Notes under the pieces: generated by a model
The model's database searches: none
What the model saw: only the letters and a program-made list of their open reading frames with translations
Told to the model about the DNA's origin: nothing
Shown here: positions 37,534-47,358 of the stretch, piece by piece
How positions within the stretch are numbered: the stretch's first letter is position 1
Layout: every line of letters starts with the position of its first letter
Made by a program: the position numbers and the translations under genes
Assembly: GCA_965224105.1 (NCBI GenBank)
Contig: CBDCYH010000002.1
Span: forward strand, 496,001-560,000
Length of the DNA stretch: 64,000 nucleotides
Direction of reading: 5' to 3'
Source: CBDCYH01 sp965224105
GTDB taxonomy: Bacteria > Bacteroidota > Rhodothermia > Rhodothermales > JABDKH01

Positions 37534-39252
37534 CTAACTTTCCTGTTGTGATAATTCAAATCCAAAGAGAACTGACTCATTGATCTTCACTTTATACTTT
37601 TCCCGGAGTGACTCAACCAGCAATTTGATGTTTTCGCGCGCATCCCTTGCCCTTATCCTCTCCTCGATAACGTCCCTCGCCTCGGCAAGTGTTGCTGTCC
37701 GCGCGGCTTCGTACTCTTCGATCCGGAATATAGCGTAGTTGCCTGCAATATCGAGCGGACCAACAACAGACCCAACGGGAGTTCCGAACAGGGTATCAGC
37801 AACAAGCCCTAACTGTTCGCGGGTTACCCAACCCAGATCTCCATTATTTTCGCGTGACCGATGTCGAATAGAGTATTCACCTGAGAGCTGTTCGAAAGGC
37901 GTGTGGTCCAGCGCTGATGCGACTGCATTGGCTTCGTCAATAGTCGCTACCAGTATTTCTGACAGCCGGATTCTCTCGGGGTACAATACGTCTGACCCAT
38001 TTTTTTCGAAGTACGACTCAATCGAATCCGGATGTACATCTGTCTCCGAAACGATCCGACCGAATTCTTTTTCGTAGAGCCAGTCGGTCATGTGCTGGCG
38101 GAGTGCTAATGAAAACGGACGGGTCTCATCTAGCCGGGCATTCGCTGCGCGCTGCGCAAGTATGGACTGAATGACGATCCCGCTCACGAACGCCTGCAGG
38201 GTCGGCAAGTCCGTTACACGACTTTTTTCCTCCGCGCTGGTAAACTGTGCCTCACGACGAAAGTCTTCTACTGTCCACTCGGCAACGGTGCCATCCGCAT
38301 TGAAAGAAACCAGGGGAGCACTTGCGCGAAAATCCCCTTGCGCGATATTCACCGCGCCCGAAAGCTGACCGAGAATCAGATTCAAACCCTCTTCCAGGAA
38401 ACGAGGATTTGCCTGCTCGAGAATTTCGGCGGATACCCCCCTCCGGGCCTTGGCTTTCTTACGGTAAAGAACATAACGTGCCAGCTGCTTTTTGCGAGAC
38501 GCGAATTCATTTTCGGTAAGCAGCGGCTTGGTAAAGCGATCGAGAACTTCGATGATCGAAAATCCCGTGCTGGTTTTCACTGGTTGCGAAATCTCTCCAA
38601 TCTCGAGTTGGTGTGCAGCGTCTTCAAACGCTGGATCCATCTCATCAAAACGAAAAACCCCGATCCTGCCGCCGGTGTCTGCCAGTCGCGGGTCACGGAA
38701 AACTTCCTGGGCCAACGATTCGAACGATTCTCCCGCCAACAGCCTTTGGCGAAGGCGCGCCGCGCCCTCAAAAGAATCAGATCGGAGGTGCCGCGCGTCG
38801 GTCTCCGTGTTGATCCTCACAAACATGTCTCTCAGGTCGGAGTCCAGAATCGTTACGGTGTCGTAAATCGCCGTCGCAACGTATCCGTCAACAAGTAATT
38901 TGCGTTCGGCCTTCTGTCGCTCGAAAGCATACGCGGCGGCGAAACTGCCGGACACATGGGCGTCCCTTTCGCGGACATCATGCGCGATCACATGCTTTGC
39001 AACCAGCTGATTGGCAAAACCCCTCCGAATTGCGGGCGAATCGCTCAGCCCTGCTTGCAAAATGTAATCCAGATATTGGTTCCGGAACGTCTGCACATCA
39101 ACCGTCTGATCCCCAAAGACGATCACGTCGTCTTGCCCGCTTTGACTCTGTCCAAACAGGAAGGCGCTGGTGACTACCGCCGCTGCAACTACTACTATAA
39201 GGGCAACTCGGTAATCCAATTCTGCGAACAGGTTGAGTGTCGAAAGACGCAC
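37534..39252 (-). CDS. membrane-anchored peptidyl-prolyl isomerase with two parvulin domains
   Basis: A 572-residue protein. One N-terminal membrane helix (about 15-34, VALIVVVAAAVVTSAFLFG) anchors it in the inner membrane or serves as an uncleaved signal. Two parvulin-like domains can be seen: about 150-240 (FESLAQEVFRDPRLADTGGRIG, EIGEISQPVKTSTGFSIIEV) and about 410-520 (RLSEILVATIDEANAV, YSIRHRSRENNGDLGWVTRE, GNYAIFRIEEYE). SurA/PrsA-type proteins of this layout help fold exported and outer-membrane proteins. Its place 7 bp before a TonB receptor gene suggests it helps fold the products of this operon. Confidence 0.85.
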   Translation of the reverse strand: MRLSTLNLFAELDYRVALIVVVAAAVVTSAFLFGQSQSGQDDVIVFGDQTVDVQTFRNQYLDYILQAGLSDSPAIRRGFANQLVAKHVIAHDVRERDAHVSGSFAAAYAFERQKAERKLLVDGYVATAIYDTVTILDSDLRDMFVRINTETDARHLRSDSFEGAARLRQRLLAGESFESLAQEVFRDPRLADTGGRIGVFRFDEMDPAFEDAAHQLEIGEISQPVKTSTGFSIIEVLDRFTKPLLTENEFASRKKQLARYVLYRKKAKARRGVSAEILEQANPRFLEEGLNLILGQLSGAVNIAQGDFRASAPLVSFNADGTVAEWTVEDFRREAQFTSAEEKSRVTDLPTLQAFVSGIVIQSILAQRAANARLDETRPFSLALRQHMTDWLYEKEFGRIVSETDVHPDSIESYFEKNGSDVLYPERIRLSEILVATIDEANAVASALDHTPFEQLSGEYSIRHRSRENNGDLGWVTREQLGLVADTLFGTPVGSVVGPLDIAGNYAIFRIEEYEAARTATLAEARDVIEERIRARDARENIKLLVESLREKYKVKINESVLFGFELSQQES

Positions 39253-39276
39253 TTGCTTGCCAAGAATATAGCTAAA

Positions 39277-41124
39277 CTACTGAACGAAAATGCAGCCGCT
39301 CAAGGCACTTATGGTTACCGTTTGGGAATCGGATTGAACCGTGCAATTGCCAATCGCAAGGATCTGTTTATTGGCAGAAAACTCACCAGCGCTTAGCACC
39401 TGATCCTCATCACCAACATTAAGGAGCGTGACAATCTCGGAACCTGGTAGCGCCCGCGCCAGACCTATCAACTTGCGCTCATCCTCGGCCAGGATAAATT
39501 CCACCGTTCCGTGCGAAAGAACATCCGAGTACTCATTCCGAAAGCGGGCCAGCTCTCGATAGAATGCATGAACGTCCATATCGGGTTCACGGGTATCTGC
39601 TACATCAAATCCGAGCACATCGTACGTCTCGTCTTCGAAAGCTAACCCCGGCCACCACAACGGCTGACGGTTGTCAGGATCGTCGGCACCCCACATCCCC
39701 AACTCATCCCCATTCCATATGTGCGGCCCCCCGGGATACGTGAACTGGAACATCACCAGCAGCTTCTGGCGAGCCCTGGTACGATCATGTGGCCTGGCAA
39801 CCATGTACCGCGGGTCGTCCTGGGGCTTTGCTCGAAACTTATACCGATTATTGTTGGCCAACGAAGTTACTACGCGCGGTGAATCATGTGTCGCGGTGAC
39901 ATTCATCATCGCCAACAAATTTTCTTTATGGATACCTGATTCAACCGAATCAACGTGTCGTACAAACTCGCTCGGCAAGATCATTACCGAGTCCTCGCCA
40001 AGCAGTGCGCGCGTCGGCATGTACAGACGATAGTTCATGACTGCATCGAACACGTCCCCCAGATACGGGTGCGGTTCCATCATCTTTTCGGGCCACCGCT
40101 CCCACCATATTTCGCCAACCAGGTAGGCATCCGGATTTACCGACTTCACGAGGTCACGGTATTCCCGCCAAAACTCGAGAGGCAGGTGTTCAGCCACATC
40201 CAGCCGGAAACCGTCAACACCATCGGAAGGATCTCCGTCCTGGTTTGGGTCAAGCCATCGCCTCGTCACATTAAACACAAGCTCTTTGGCTCCAGCGTTC
40301 AGATCACCCGTTGCGGGACGTCCAGGCTCGTACAAGTGGCCGCCAACCTTTTGCAGATTTGGCAACTCTGCGACACCCGCCCACCCCTCGTACTCAAACT
40401 CGTTCTCCGGGGTGGCCGGATCATCAAATTCGGCCACCTGATACCAATCCCGAAATTCTGATTCAGCCTGTTTTTCCACCAGGTCTCGCCAGGCCCAAAA
40501 CGTAATACCGGTATGATTCCACGAGTAGTCGACGATAACGCGCATTCCTCGCATGTGAATCTCATCCACCAGTTTCAGAAAAAGACTATCAGCCGCAGTC
40601 CATACCCATGTCTCCGGATCGTTGGGATCCTCGCTGTCCATGATTGCACCGTCACCCTCCGGGTCAGGTCCAAAGTTGCGATCAATGTGGCGGTAGTTCC
40701 GCGCATCATACTTGTGGAGCGAGGGCGCATCATTCAGCGGATTAAAATAGATCGCAGTGATGCCGAGATCTTCGAGATAGTCGAGTTTTGCCAGGACTCC
40801 CGCCAAATCCCCGCCGAATCTGCGTGACTGAACCGTGGTATAGAAGGGTTTGCCCGTTTCCTTCGCCCAAGCCTCCTGCCGGTACCACGGGGCCGTCCAT
40901 TCGGTTACGCCCCAACCCTCGGGCCGGAGGTGGGGCCACGATCCTTCGATGTCCGTAAGAGTGGGATCATTCTGCGGATCCCCATTCCAAAACCGCTCAA
41001 CAAAAATCTGATACCAGATCGCCTCTTTTGCCCAGTCCGGCGTGGGATGCTGCACCGGAGGGGTATCGTCGCAGGCTGGCAAAAACGACATGAGAATGAG
41101 GAGTAAGACGAGTGGCCGGCGCAT
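39277..41124 (-). CDS. GH13 alpha-amylase-family lipoprotein (neopullulanase/cyclomaltodextrinase-like)
   Basis: A 615-residue lipoprotein (lipobox FLPAC, Cys18). The GH13 barrel starts at WAKEAIWYQIFVERFWNGDP and contains the four conserved regions: VDYSWNHTG, GFRLDVAEH with nucleophile Asp309, VGEIWWERW with acid/base Glu338, and ATHDSPRV with Asp414. An all-beta C-terminal domain follows. It should cleave alpha-1,4-glucans or related oligosaccharides at the cell surface or in the periplasm. It is the first gene of the minus-strand block, 24 bp before the PPIase gene, and divergent from the SGNH gene across a 54-bp gap that must hold both promoters. Confidence 0.92.
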   Translation of the reverse strand: MRRPLVLLLILMSFLPACDDTPPVQHPTPDWAKEAIWYQIFVERFWNGDPQNDPTLTDIEGSWPHLRPEGWGVTEWTAPWYRQEAWAKETGKPFYTTVQSRRFGGDLAGVLAKLDYLEDLGITAIYFNPLNDAPSLHKYDARNYRHIDRNFGPDPEGDGAIMDSEDPNDPETWVWTAADSLFLKLVDEIHMRGMRVIVDYSWNHTGITFWAWRDLVEKQAESEFRDWYQVAEFDDPATPENEFEYEGWAGVAELPNLQKVGGHLYEPGRPATGDLNAGAKELVFNVTRRWLDPNQDGDPSDGVDGFRLDVAEHLPLEFWREYRDLVKSVNPDAYLVGEIWWERWPEKMMEPHPYLGDVFDAVMNYRLYMPTRALLGEDSVMILPSEFVRHVDSVESGIHKENLLAMMNVTATHDSPRVVTSLANNNRYKFRAKPQDDPRYMVARPHDRTRARQKLLVMFQFTYPGGPHIWNGDELGMWGADDPDNRQPLWWPGLAFEDETYDVLGFDVADTREPDMDVHAFYRELARFRNEYSDVLSHGTVEFILAEDERKLIGLARALPGSEIVTLLNVGDEDQVLSAGEFSANKQILAIGNCTVQSDSQTVTISALSGCIFVQ

Positions 41125-41178
41125 GCTGCGGTCGATTGATTATCTTCAGCCCGGTAAGAATACAAACCTCCACAAGTA

Positions 41179-43146
41179 GTGTCCACTGAACGTATTTCGG
41201 GTAAAAAGCGAACCTGGTTCTACATTATCGCTCTAGCCATCCCGATCCTATTCTTTTTACTGCTTGAGATTCTGCTGCGGGTTGGCGGATACGGATTCGA
41301 CTATCCTCTCTTTTCCGAGATCGAAGGGTTTGAACACTACCAGTACCCGCGCGAGGATGTAGCAGCTCGCTACTTCCACACCACTGGTATCCACCCCGGG
41401 ATCCCTTTTGATTCTTTTAGATCGGAAAAGGACGAGGCAACATTCCGCATTTTTGTGCAGGGCGGTTCAACGGCAGCGGGTTTTCCTTACTACTACGGTG
41501 GCAGCTTTCCCGACATGCTCGAACAACGGCTGCAGCAAACATTTCCCGACCGCAACATTGAAGTCGTGAACACGGCGATGGCAGCGGTCAATTCATACAC
41601 GCTGTATGACTTTGTTGGCGAGATCATCGAACAAGAACCGGACGCAATTCTCATCTACGCAGGCCACAACGAATTCTATGGGGCGCTGGGAGTCGGATCT
41701 ACTGAAAGTCTCGGGTCATCGCCAGGCCTCATACGAATGTATCTGCGACTGGATGACCTCCGTGTAGTGCAGCTTCTTCGCAACAGCATCGCGAAAATAG
41801 CCGGTGCGTTTTCAAATCGGGAAGCCGGGGAGATTCCGGGTGGGACACTCATGGAACGGGTCGTTAAAGACCAGTCGATACCTTACGGCAGTCGGAAATT
41901 CCTGAAAGGGCTTAATCAATTTGAGTCGAACCTCGATGCCATTCTGAGGAGATACAGACGGGCGGGGATTCCGGTCTATATCAGTACGATCGCGAGCAAC
42001 GAAAGAGATCATCCTCCGTTCATAAGTAATGAGGCAGTTCACAGTCTGGACAGTTGGGATGAGACCCGGCAGAGAATCGCTGCACTTGTGTTGGATGATT
42101 CCGTTTCTTCCGGCATTGCGCTCCTGGACCGGGTCATCCGAAGAGACACCACCCACGCTGGCGCCAGGTTCGTCCGGGCACGCCTGTTGGAGCAAGTGGG
42201 CAGCATAAATGCGGCTGAGAGAGAGTACCGCATTGCGCGCGACATGGATCAATTGCGATTTCGGGCCTCATCAGATATCAACAAAATAATTAGTCGTGTT
42301 GCTGAGGAGCACGGCGCGGTGGTCGTTGATGCGTACAGTGCGCTGGTCCAGAATGAAGGCGCCCGAGTCGTATCGCAAGAAGTAATGACCGAGCACCTGC
42401 ACCCAAACATTAACGGGTACTTCCTGATAGCGGATGCGTTCTACCGGTCCATGCAGGAGCACCGCCTGATTGCTGAAGATTGGGATGCTGCCAACGATAT
42501 TGCTGATGCACGTGGCGAACTCTTGATCACCCCTCTGGACCGGATGGTGGGACACCTGCGCGTAACAAGACTCACGAGCAGCTGGCCTTTCAAACCTCGC
42601 GGTACGATAGATAATTCCCTGGACACGCTGACTGGTCGAAACGAGTTAGAGAACCTTGCACTCAGTTTATTCCGTGACGAAACAACACGAAGAGAAGCAC
42701 TCGACAAACTGCGAACTTCGTATGTCGCTCGCGGACAAAATCTAAATGCGTTGCGCGTCACGTACGCGATTATTCAGCGGTATCCATTCCTGCATCGTCC
42801 GTACTTCGAGGCTGGTTCTTTGCTGGCAGCCATGGGCCGTTTCGATGAGGCAATCGTGTATGCGGAAGCCAGCCTTGAGCGGCAGGAATCGGCGGAGGGA
42901 TTTCGCTTGCTGGGTAGTGTTCAGCTGCAGCAGGAGATCAACGAAGAGGGAACGGCCAATCTCGAGCGATCGCTCGCTCTCGAACCTCGGAACGAACAGG
43001 CCCTGTATAATGCAGCCGGCGGTTATGCCAAGATGGGGCAAAAGGCAAGATGCGTCGAGCTCATTGAGCAGCTCCTCGCCATTTCACCTAACCACCCCGG
43101 AGCTCTGAGCCTGCTCGCAACCCTGGGATCGAACAGAGAAGGCTGA
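41179..43146 (+). CDS. membrane-anchored SGNH hydrolase with C-terminal TPRs
   Basis: A 655-residue protein starting at GTG. One membrane helix (about 12-34, WFYIIALAIPILFFLLLEIL) is followed by an SGNH/GDSL hydrolase domain: FVQGGSTAAGFPYY with probable nucleophile Ser97, then IYAGHNEFYG (Asn164 region) and a C-terminal TEHLHPNINGYFLIADAF carrying the catalytic His (the DxxH-type block V appears as EHLHPN). TPR-like helices run from about 500 to the end (RPYFEAGSLLAAMGRFDEAI, EQALYNAAGGYAKMGQKARC). Enzymes of this type deacylate lipids or polysaccharides; the substrate here is unknown. Confidence 0.83.
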   Translation: MSTERISGKKRTWFYIIALAIPILFFLLLEILLRVGGYGFDYPLFSEIEGFEHYQYPREDVAARYFHTTGIHPGIPFDSFRSEKDEATFRIFVQGGSTAAGFPYYYGGSFPDMLEQRLQQTFPDRNIEVVNTAMAAVNSYTLYDFVGEIIEQEPDAILIYAGHNEFYGALGVGSTESLGSSPGLIRMYLRLDDLRVVQLLRNSIAKIAGAFSNREAGEIPGGTLMERVVKDQSIPYGSRKFLKGLNQFESNLDAILRRYRRAGIPVYISTIASNERDHPPFISNEAVHSLDSWDETRQRIAALVLDDSVSSGIALLDRVIRRDTTHAGARFVRARLLEQVGSINAAEREYRIARDMDQLRFRASSDINKIISRVAEEHGAVVVDAYSALVQNEGARVVSQEVMTEHLHPNINGYFLIADAFYRSMQEHRLIAEDWDAANDIADARGELLITPLDRMVGHLRVTRLTSSWPFKPRGTIDNSLDTLTGRNELENLALSLFRDETTRREALDKLRTSYVARGQNLNALRVTYAIIQRYPFLHRPYFEAGSLLAAMGRFDEAIVYAEASLERQESAEGFRLLGSVQLQQEINEEGTANLERSLALEPRNEQALYNAAGGYAKMGQKARCVELIEQLLAISPNHPGALSLLATLGSNREG

Positions 43147-43271
43147 ATAGGACCACGCCTGACAAGGATACAAGGATTCCCTTACAAATCGCGATCCGAT
43201 ATCCCGTCAGAGTTTAAATGGCGTTCGATATACATTGTCTTGTTAGGCTCAACAATCTTCCGTCCAATAGT

Positions 43272-43829
43272 ATGAAAACTTACTCCCACTGGATGATCCT
43301 GCCCATTGCACTCCTATTGTTTATGGGATGCAATACTAGTCCATCCAACACTCCATCAAATACCGCATCCTCGTCGTCGTCCAGTAATCACGGCCAGGCT
43401 GGTGTGGAAGATGATGAATCACAAAAGAACATCCTGCAAATCGCAATCGGATCTGCCGATCACTCGACGCTAGTGGCGGCCGTGCAAGCAGCCGAGCTGG
43501 AGAACGTGCTTGTTAACGCTGGTCCTCTAACCGTCTTCGCACCGAACAACGACGCCTTTGCAAAACTGCCCGACGGCACTCTGGATGAACTGCTGAAACC
43601 CGAAAACAAACAAAAGTTGGCGAACATCATTACGTCGCATGCATCACCGGGAACGTTTGTTGGTGATCTTCTCAAAGACGGAAGTCAGATCTACCTCGCC
43701 ACGGGGCAATATGTCGACGTTGAGGTCCGGGACGGCGACACGTACGTTAACGGCGCAAAAATTCTGGGCACCGTGGACGCCTCCAACGGTGTGGTGCACG
43801 TCGTCGATCAAGTGTTCCTGTTCGACTAA
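43272..43829 (+). CDS. fasciclin-domain lipoprotein
   Basis: A 185-residue lipoprotein (lipobox LFMGC, Cys20) with a Ser/Asn-rich linker and one fasciclin (FAS1) domain from about residue 55: LVAAVQAAELENVLVNAG, PLTVFAPNNDAFAKLPDGTL, NIITSHASPGTF and GVVHVVDQVFLF at the end. FAS1 domains mediate adhesion or protein binding at the cell surface. ATG at 43272 is chosen because the signal peptide begins there; the frame is open from 43218. Confidence 0.93.
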   Translation: MKTYSHWMILPIALLLFMGCNTSPSNTPSNTASSSSSSNHGQAGVEDDESQKNILQIAIGSADHSTLVAAVQAAELENVLVNAGPLTVFAPNNDAFAKLPDGTLDELLKPENKQKLANIITSHASPGTFVGDLLKDGSQIYLATGQYVDVEVRDGDTYVNGAKILGTVDASNGVVHVVDQVFLFD

Positions 43830-43993
43830 GCAGCGCAGAGTGTCCAAACGCAATTGATTGCGGGCTCGAACCGTAATCATTGTTGAGAAAGAATAGGTGG
43901 CTGGCTGGTGTAAACTGGCTGGCCATTTATTATGGTAGGAAGCATAGTCCTCCTTCCGTACTTTCTCTGGTTCGAATCTGAAAGCCACATCCA

Positions 43994-45991
43994 GTGAAAG
44001 AACTCTGCATCGTCCTATTATTGGCATCCGCGATTGCGTTAGATGCACAGGCACAGCTCACCCCAAACGAGGCAGTCTACCAGATGACCCGGGGGATCAA
44101 CCTGGGCAATACGCTTGAGCCACCGCTGGAGGGTGACTGGAATAATGGCCCCGCCCAGGAACAAGCGTTCGATGATTTCAAAACTGCCGGATTCAACACA
44201 GTCCGGATCCCTGTCCGATGGGATAAGCACACACTGCCCAACGCACCGTATACAGTGGATGAGGTGTGGCTGGATCGTGTGGAGCAAGTCGTTGACTGGG
44301 GCCTGGAAAGAGATTTCTTCATCCTCATTAACGCCCACCACGAAGTCTGGCTCAAGAATAACTACGCCAACGAATCCGTCCGCGCCCGATTTGACAGCAT
44401 CTGGGTACAGGTCGCAGAGAGATTCCGGAATAAATCAGATAGCCTGCTCTTCGAAATTATTAATGAACCCTTCGGGATGACGACCTCCGAAGTGGACGAT
44501 CTGAATGCGCGGATTCTCTCTATCATCAGGCAGTCGAATCCGGATAGAATTGTTGTCTACTCTGGTGCAGACTACTCAGGCGCAACATGGTTAATGAACA
44601 GCGCCGTTCCGAATGACGATTACATCATGGGTTATTATCACAGCTACGATCCGTGGGATTTCGCTGGACTTGGCAATGGTACCTGGGGAACGGAAGCCGA
44701 AAGGGACGCTGTCCGGGCGACGTTTGAATCGGTTGCTGCCTGGTCGGCAACCAACGATGTACCGGTGATGATTAGTGAGTTCGGTGCGATAAGGCCAACG
44801 GACTACAACTCACGCATGCGCTTCTACGCGCACTATGTAGAGCAAGCCCTTCGCAATCGCGTTCCGTTCCAGGTCTGGGACGATGGTGGTGATTTTGGTT
44901 TGTACGATCGAGATAACCGATCATGGGCCGACGAAAAAGATATTCTGATAAGCACGTTCGAAGATGGACCCACCGATCTTATTGTGGAAAGTATTGCAGA
45001 CACGCTGGCATCTCTAACCTGGGTGAACCGAACCGCCCGAAACGATTCGCTGATTATCGAAAGACGGTCGACAAATTCCGGCTGGTCGAGACTCGCCGCA
45101 ACCCCAAAGTCCTCCACCCATTTTTTTGACGAGACGGTGGCTGGTGGCAATGACTATTACTATCGCGTTGCTGCACAGTTTAGTGATGGCGCGGCGTGGA
45201 TTTCCTACCCGCAAAGAGTCACTATAAGACCAACGGTGAGGTCCAACTTCCCTGGAAGCCCCTTCAGCATTCCCGGCACTATCGAAGCAGAGGATTTTGA
45301 CATTGGGGGTGAAGGCCTAACGTATCACGACTCGGATCCGCAGAATGTGGGAGGAGCATATCGGATGGCCGAAGGTGTCGATATTGAATCTCGACCAGAC
45401 GGTGGATTCCATATCGCATACGTCGAGGCTGGCGAGTGGCTGGAATACACGGTCGATGTTCAACAGTCGGGACCGTACACCGTTACCACGTCGGTTGCGT
45501 CACTCGATGGCGGTGGCCGAATGAGTCTGCAGTTTGGAGACGGTCATATCCGCTCTGTGCGTGCGCCGACTACCGGGAGTTGGACGTCTTTCGAGGAGGT
45601 GACAAGCGAATTTGATCTGGCAGCTGGCCAGCAAGTGATGCGATTTACGATTCAAATTGCGAATCCGTTTAATGTCGACCGCTTTTCCATCGCACCAACC
45701 GGCACGTCAAATTCAACCGATGCACCCGTCGCAGGCGGATTTAGCGTTTATCCAAATCCCGTTTCCTCCCAGCTGACCGTCGCGGCAATCGATGACGCAC
45801 ACAGACTCCCCCCGGATTCGAACGTTATCGTTCGCGACTTACTTGGGAGAGTTCAGCTGGTGGAGCCTTTGCTCTCGGAGACCCAAAAAATAGACTTTGC
45901 GCATTTGCCTTCAGGAGTCTATCTGGTACGAATCGAACGCGACGGGTTGGTGGCGCTGGAACAGACGGTTGTGAAACTGGGGCGTCGGTAA
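43994..45991 (+). CDS. GH5-family glycanase with CBM6-like module and T9SS sorting domain
   Basis: A 665-residue secreted enzyme starting at GTG. Signal peptide about 1-21 (ending DAQAQ). GH5 barrel about 25-315: MTRGINLGNTLEPP, FNTVRIPVRW, EIINEPFG with acid/base Glu158 and MISEFGAI with nucleophile Glu262, the pattern of GH5 endo-beta-glucanases. A fibronectin type III-like segment (about 330-415) leads to a CBM6-like module (about 425-565, PGTIEAEDFDIGGEG and YVEAGEWLEYTVDV). The C-terminus FSVYPNPVSSQLTV to GVYLVRIERDGLVALEQTVVKL is a T9SS type A tail. The substrate is probably a beta-glucan, with xyloglucan or mannan possible. Confidence 0.93.
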   Translation: MKELCIVLLLASAIALDAQAQLTPNEAVYQMTRGINLGNTLEPPLEGDWNNGPAQEQAFDDFKTAGFNTVRIPVRWDKHTLPNAPYTVDEVWLDRVEQVVDWGLERDFFILINAHHEVWLKNNYANESVRARFDSIWVQVAERFRNKSDSLLFEIINEPFGMTTSEVDDLNARILSIIRQSNPDRIVVYSGADYSGATWLMNSAVPNDDYIMGYYHSYDPWDFAGLGNGTWGTEAERDAVRATFESVAAWSATNDVPVMISEFGAIRPTDYNSRMRFYAHYVEQALRNRVPFQVWDDGGDFGLYDRDNRSWADEKDILISTFEDGPTDLIVESIADTLASLTWVNRTARNDSLIIERRSTNSGWSRLAATPKSSTHFFDETVAGGNDYYYRVAAQFSDGAAWISYPQRVTIRPTVRSNFPGSPFSIPGTIEAEDFDIGGEGLTYHDSDPQNVGGAYRMAEGVDIESRPDGGFHIAYVEAGEWLEYTVDVQQSGPYTVTTSVASLDGGGRMSLQFGDGHIRSVRAPTTGSWTSFEEVTSEFDLAAGQQVMRFTIQIANPFNVDRFSIAPTGTSNSTDAPVAGGFSVYPNPVSSQLTVAAIDDAHRLPPDSNVIVRDLLGRVQLVEPLLSETQKIDFAHLPSGVYLVRIERDGLVALEQTVVKLGRR

Positions 45992-46011
45992 AGGTCCCTT
46001 GAGCGCTCGAC

Positions 46012-47358
46012 TTAAAGCCGCAGTCGGTCCCTGACAAACTCGTTGCGAAAAACCCCGGCCGGGTCGAACCGGTGGCAGATTTGTCTGAACGTTTCTAATT
46101 CGGGATATGCGCGGGCGACATGATCCGCGTCCATCGGAAACCATTTGCCCCAGTGAATCCGTCCGCCATAGAGACGGTCGATTGCTTCAGCGAGATAGGT
46201 AACTACAGCGAAAAATTCATCGCGCGGTTCACGATAGGTGATCAAACTAATCGCATACCAATCGCCACCGGAGCACATGGAGACCAGCGTATCGTCCGCA
46301 AGAATTTTCCTTACGCAAATTGGGTAATGATGAGTATACCTGCCGGGGAGCTCCTGCAGTCCGCCACTAAGGGTTGCAGATTGCAAGCGTTCGGAGACCG
46401 GGCCATCAAGTGCATGATCCCTGTCGTGAGCAACTTTTAAAACCTCCTCGACAAGTCGCAGTGCCGGCTTTAACGCGTCGGCCGGAACAAACAACTCAAG
46501 CTCAAGATGCCGGAACCAATGGTGATTCATCGTTAGCTGTTTGTCGCTTCGATCCGTGACATTCCAATTCTCAAATACGAGCAACGATGCAACCCTCCGG
46601 AAGAAAAACGAAACGGCGCCCGCGGACTGCAACAACGAGGCCGTGAGTTTAATCCCGATGTGCAAACCAATATCTATTACAAGCAACCAATACGCGCGAT
46701 ACAGTTTGCTCACCGCTCCAGGTCTTCTTTCGCTGGTCACCCGCCTTTTCTGCAGTACAAAATTCCAGGAGTGCGGTATCAGATAGAATTGCTGCAGTGG
46801 CCATGACTTCTCGCGGTCAACTACATCGTCAATGGAGTACAGTCGCTCCATCGACTCCTCAACGTAGTACTGCGGAACGCATGGCAACGTAATCGAAACG
46901 ATTACCCCCATACATCCGAGCGCACACCGGGCGGCTCTGAGCTCATCACCCGTGTCGACGTTCACAATCTCAGCTTCCGATCCATCACCGCGATATCGCG
47001 CGATCCGGACACTCAGAATATAGTGCGACAGGCTGTGCCCACCCGAGCCATGTGTACCGGTAGCGGTCGCCCCCGCTATAGTCTGCTCCGTAATGAGTCC
47101 GATCGACGGCAGCGTCAAACCGCGCTTGTTTAATTCTCGAAGCAGCTTTTTGATGGTGCAGCCCGCGCCAACCGTCACAACCTCCGATCCCCCTTCGCCA
47201 TGAACCGCGACACCTGCGAAATTCGACATGTCTAGTACGGTGCCCTGCGTTTTCACCAGCGGACTCCACGAATGATTTGAGCCAACAACGCGAATCGGCA
47301 GATCCGCGTTTTCCACCAAGACAGCCAGCAATTCCTTTTCGCTGGAGGGTGCAAGCAC
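46012..47358 (-). CDS. FAD-binding lactone/alditol oxidase-like protein, N-terminus uncertain
   Basis: At least 448 residues in the vanillyl-alcohol oxidase superfamily: an FAD-binding 4 domain (PIRVVGSNHSWSPLV, GLTLPSIGLITEQTIAGATATGTHGSG) and a C-terminal ALO domain with YGGRIHWGKWFPMD, the motif of D-arabinono-1,4-lactone, L-gulonolactone and alditol oxidases. His29 (counted from GTG 47358) is the likely FAD-linking residue. The GTG start looks too late: the same frame upstream reads NFGQNIRFTPRRV, which fits the family N-terminus, but there is no ATG, GTG or TTG before the in-frame stop near 47427. Either a rare start such as CTG 47400 is used or a frameshift separates the true start. It is convergent with the GH5 gene. 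Confidence 0.8.
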   Translation of the reverse strand: MLAPSSEKELLAVLVENADLPIRVVGSNHSWSPLVKTQGTVLDMSNFAGVAVHGEGGSEVVTVGAGCTIKKLLRELNKRGLTLPSIGLITEQTIAGATATGTHGSGGHSLSHYILSVRIARYRGDGSEAEIVNVDTGDELRAARCALGCMGVIVSITLPCVPQYYVEESMERLYSIDDVVDREKSWPLQQFYLIPHSWNFVLQKRRVTSERRPGAVSKLYRAYWLLVIDIGLHIGIKLTASLLQSAGAVSFFFRRVASLLVFENWNVTDRSDKQLTMNHHWFRHLELELFVPADALKPALRLVEEVLKVAHDRDHALDGPVSERLQSATLSGGLQELPGRYTHHYPICVRKILADDTLVSMCSGGDWYAISLITYREPRDEFFAVVTYLAEAIDRLYGGRIHWGKWFPMDADHVARAYPELETFRQICHRFDPAGVFRNEFVRDRLRL

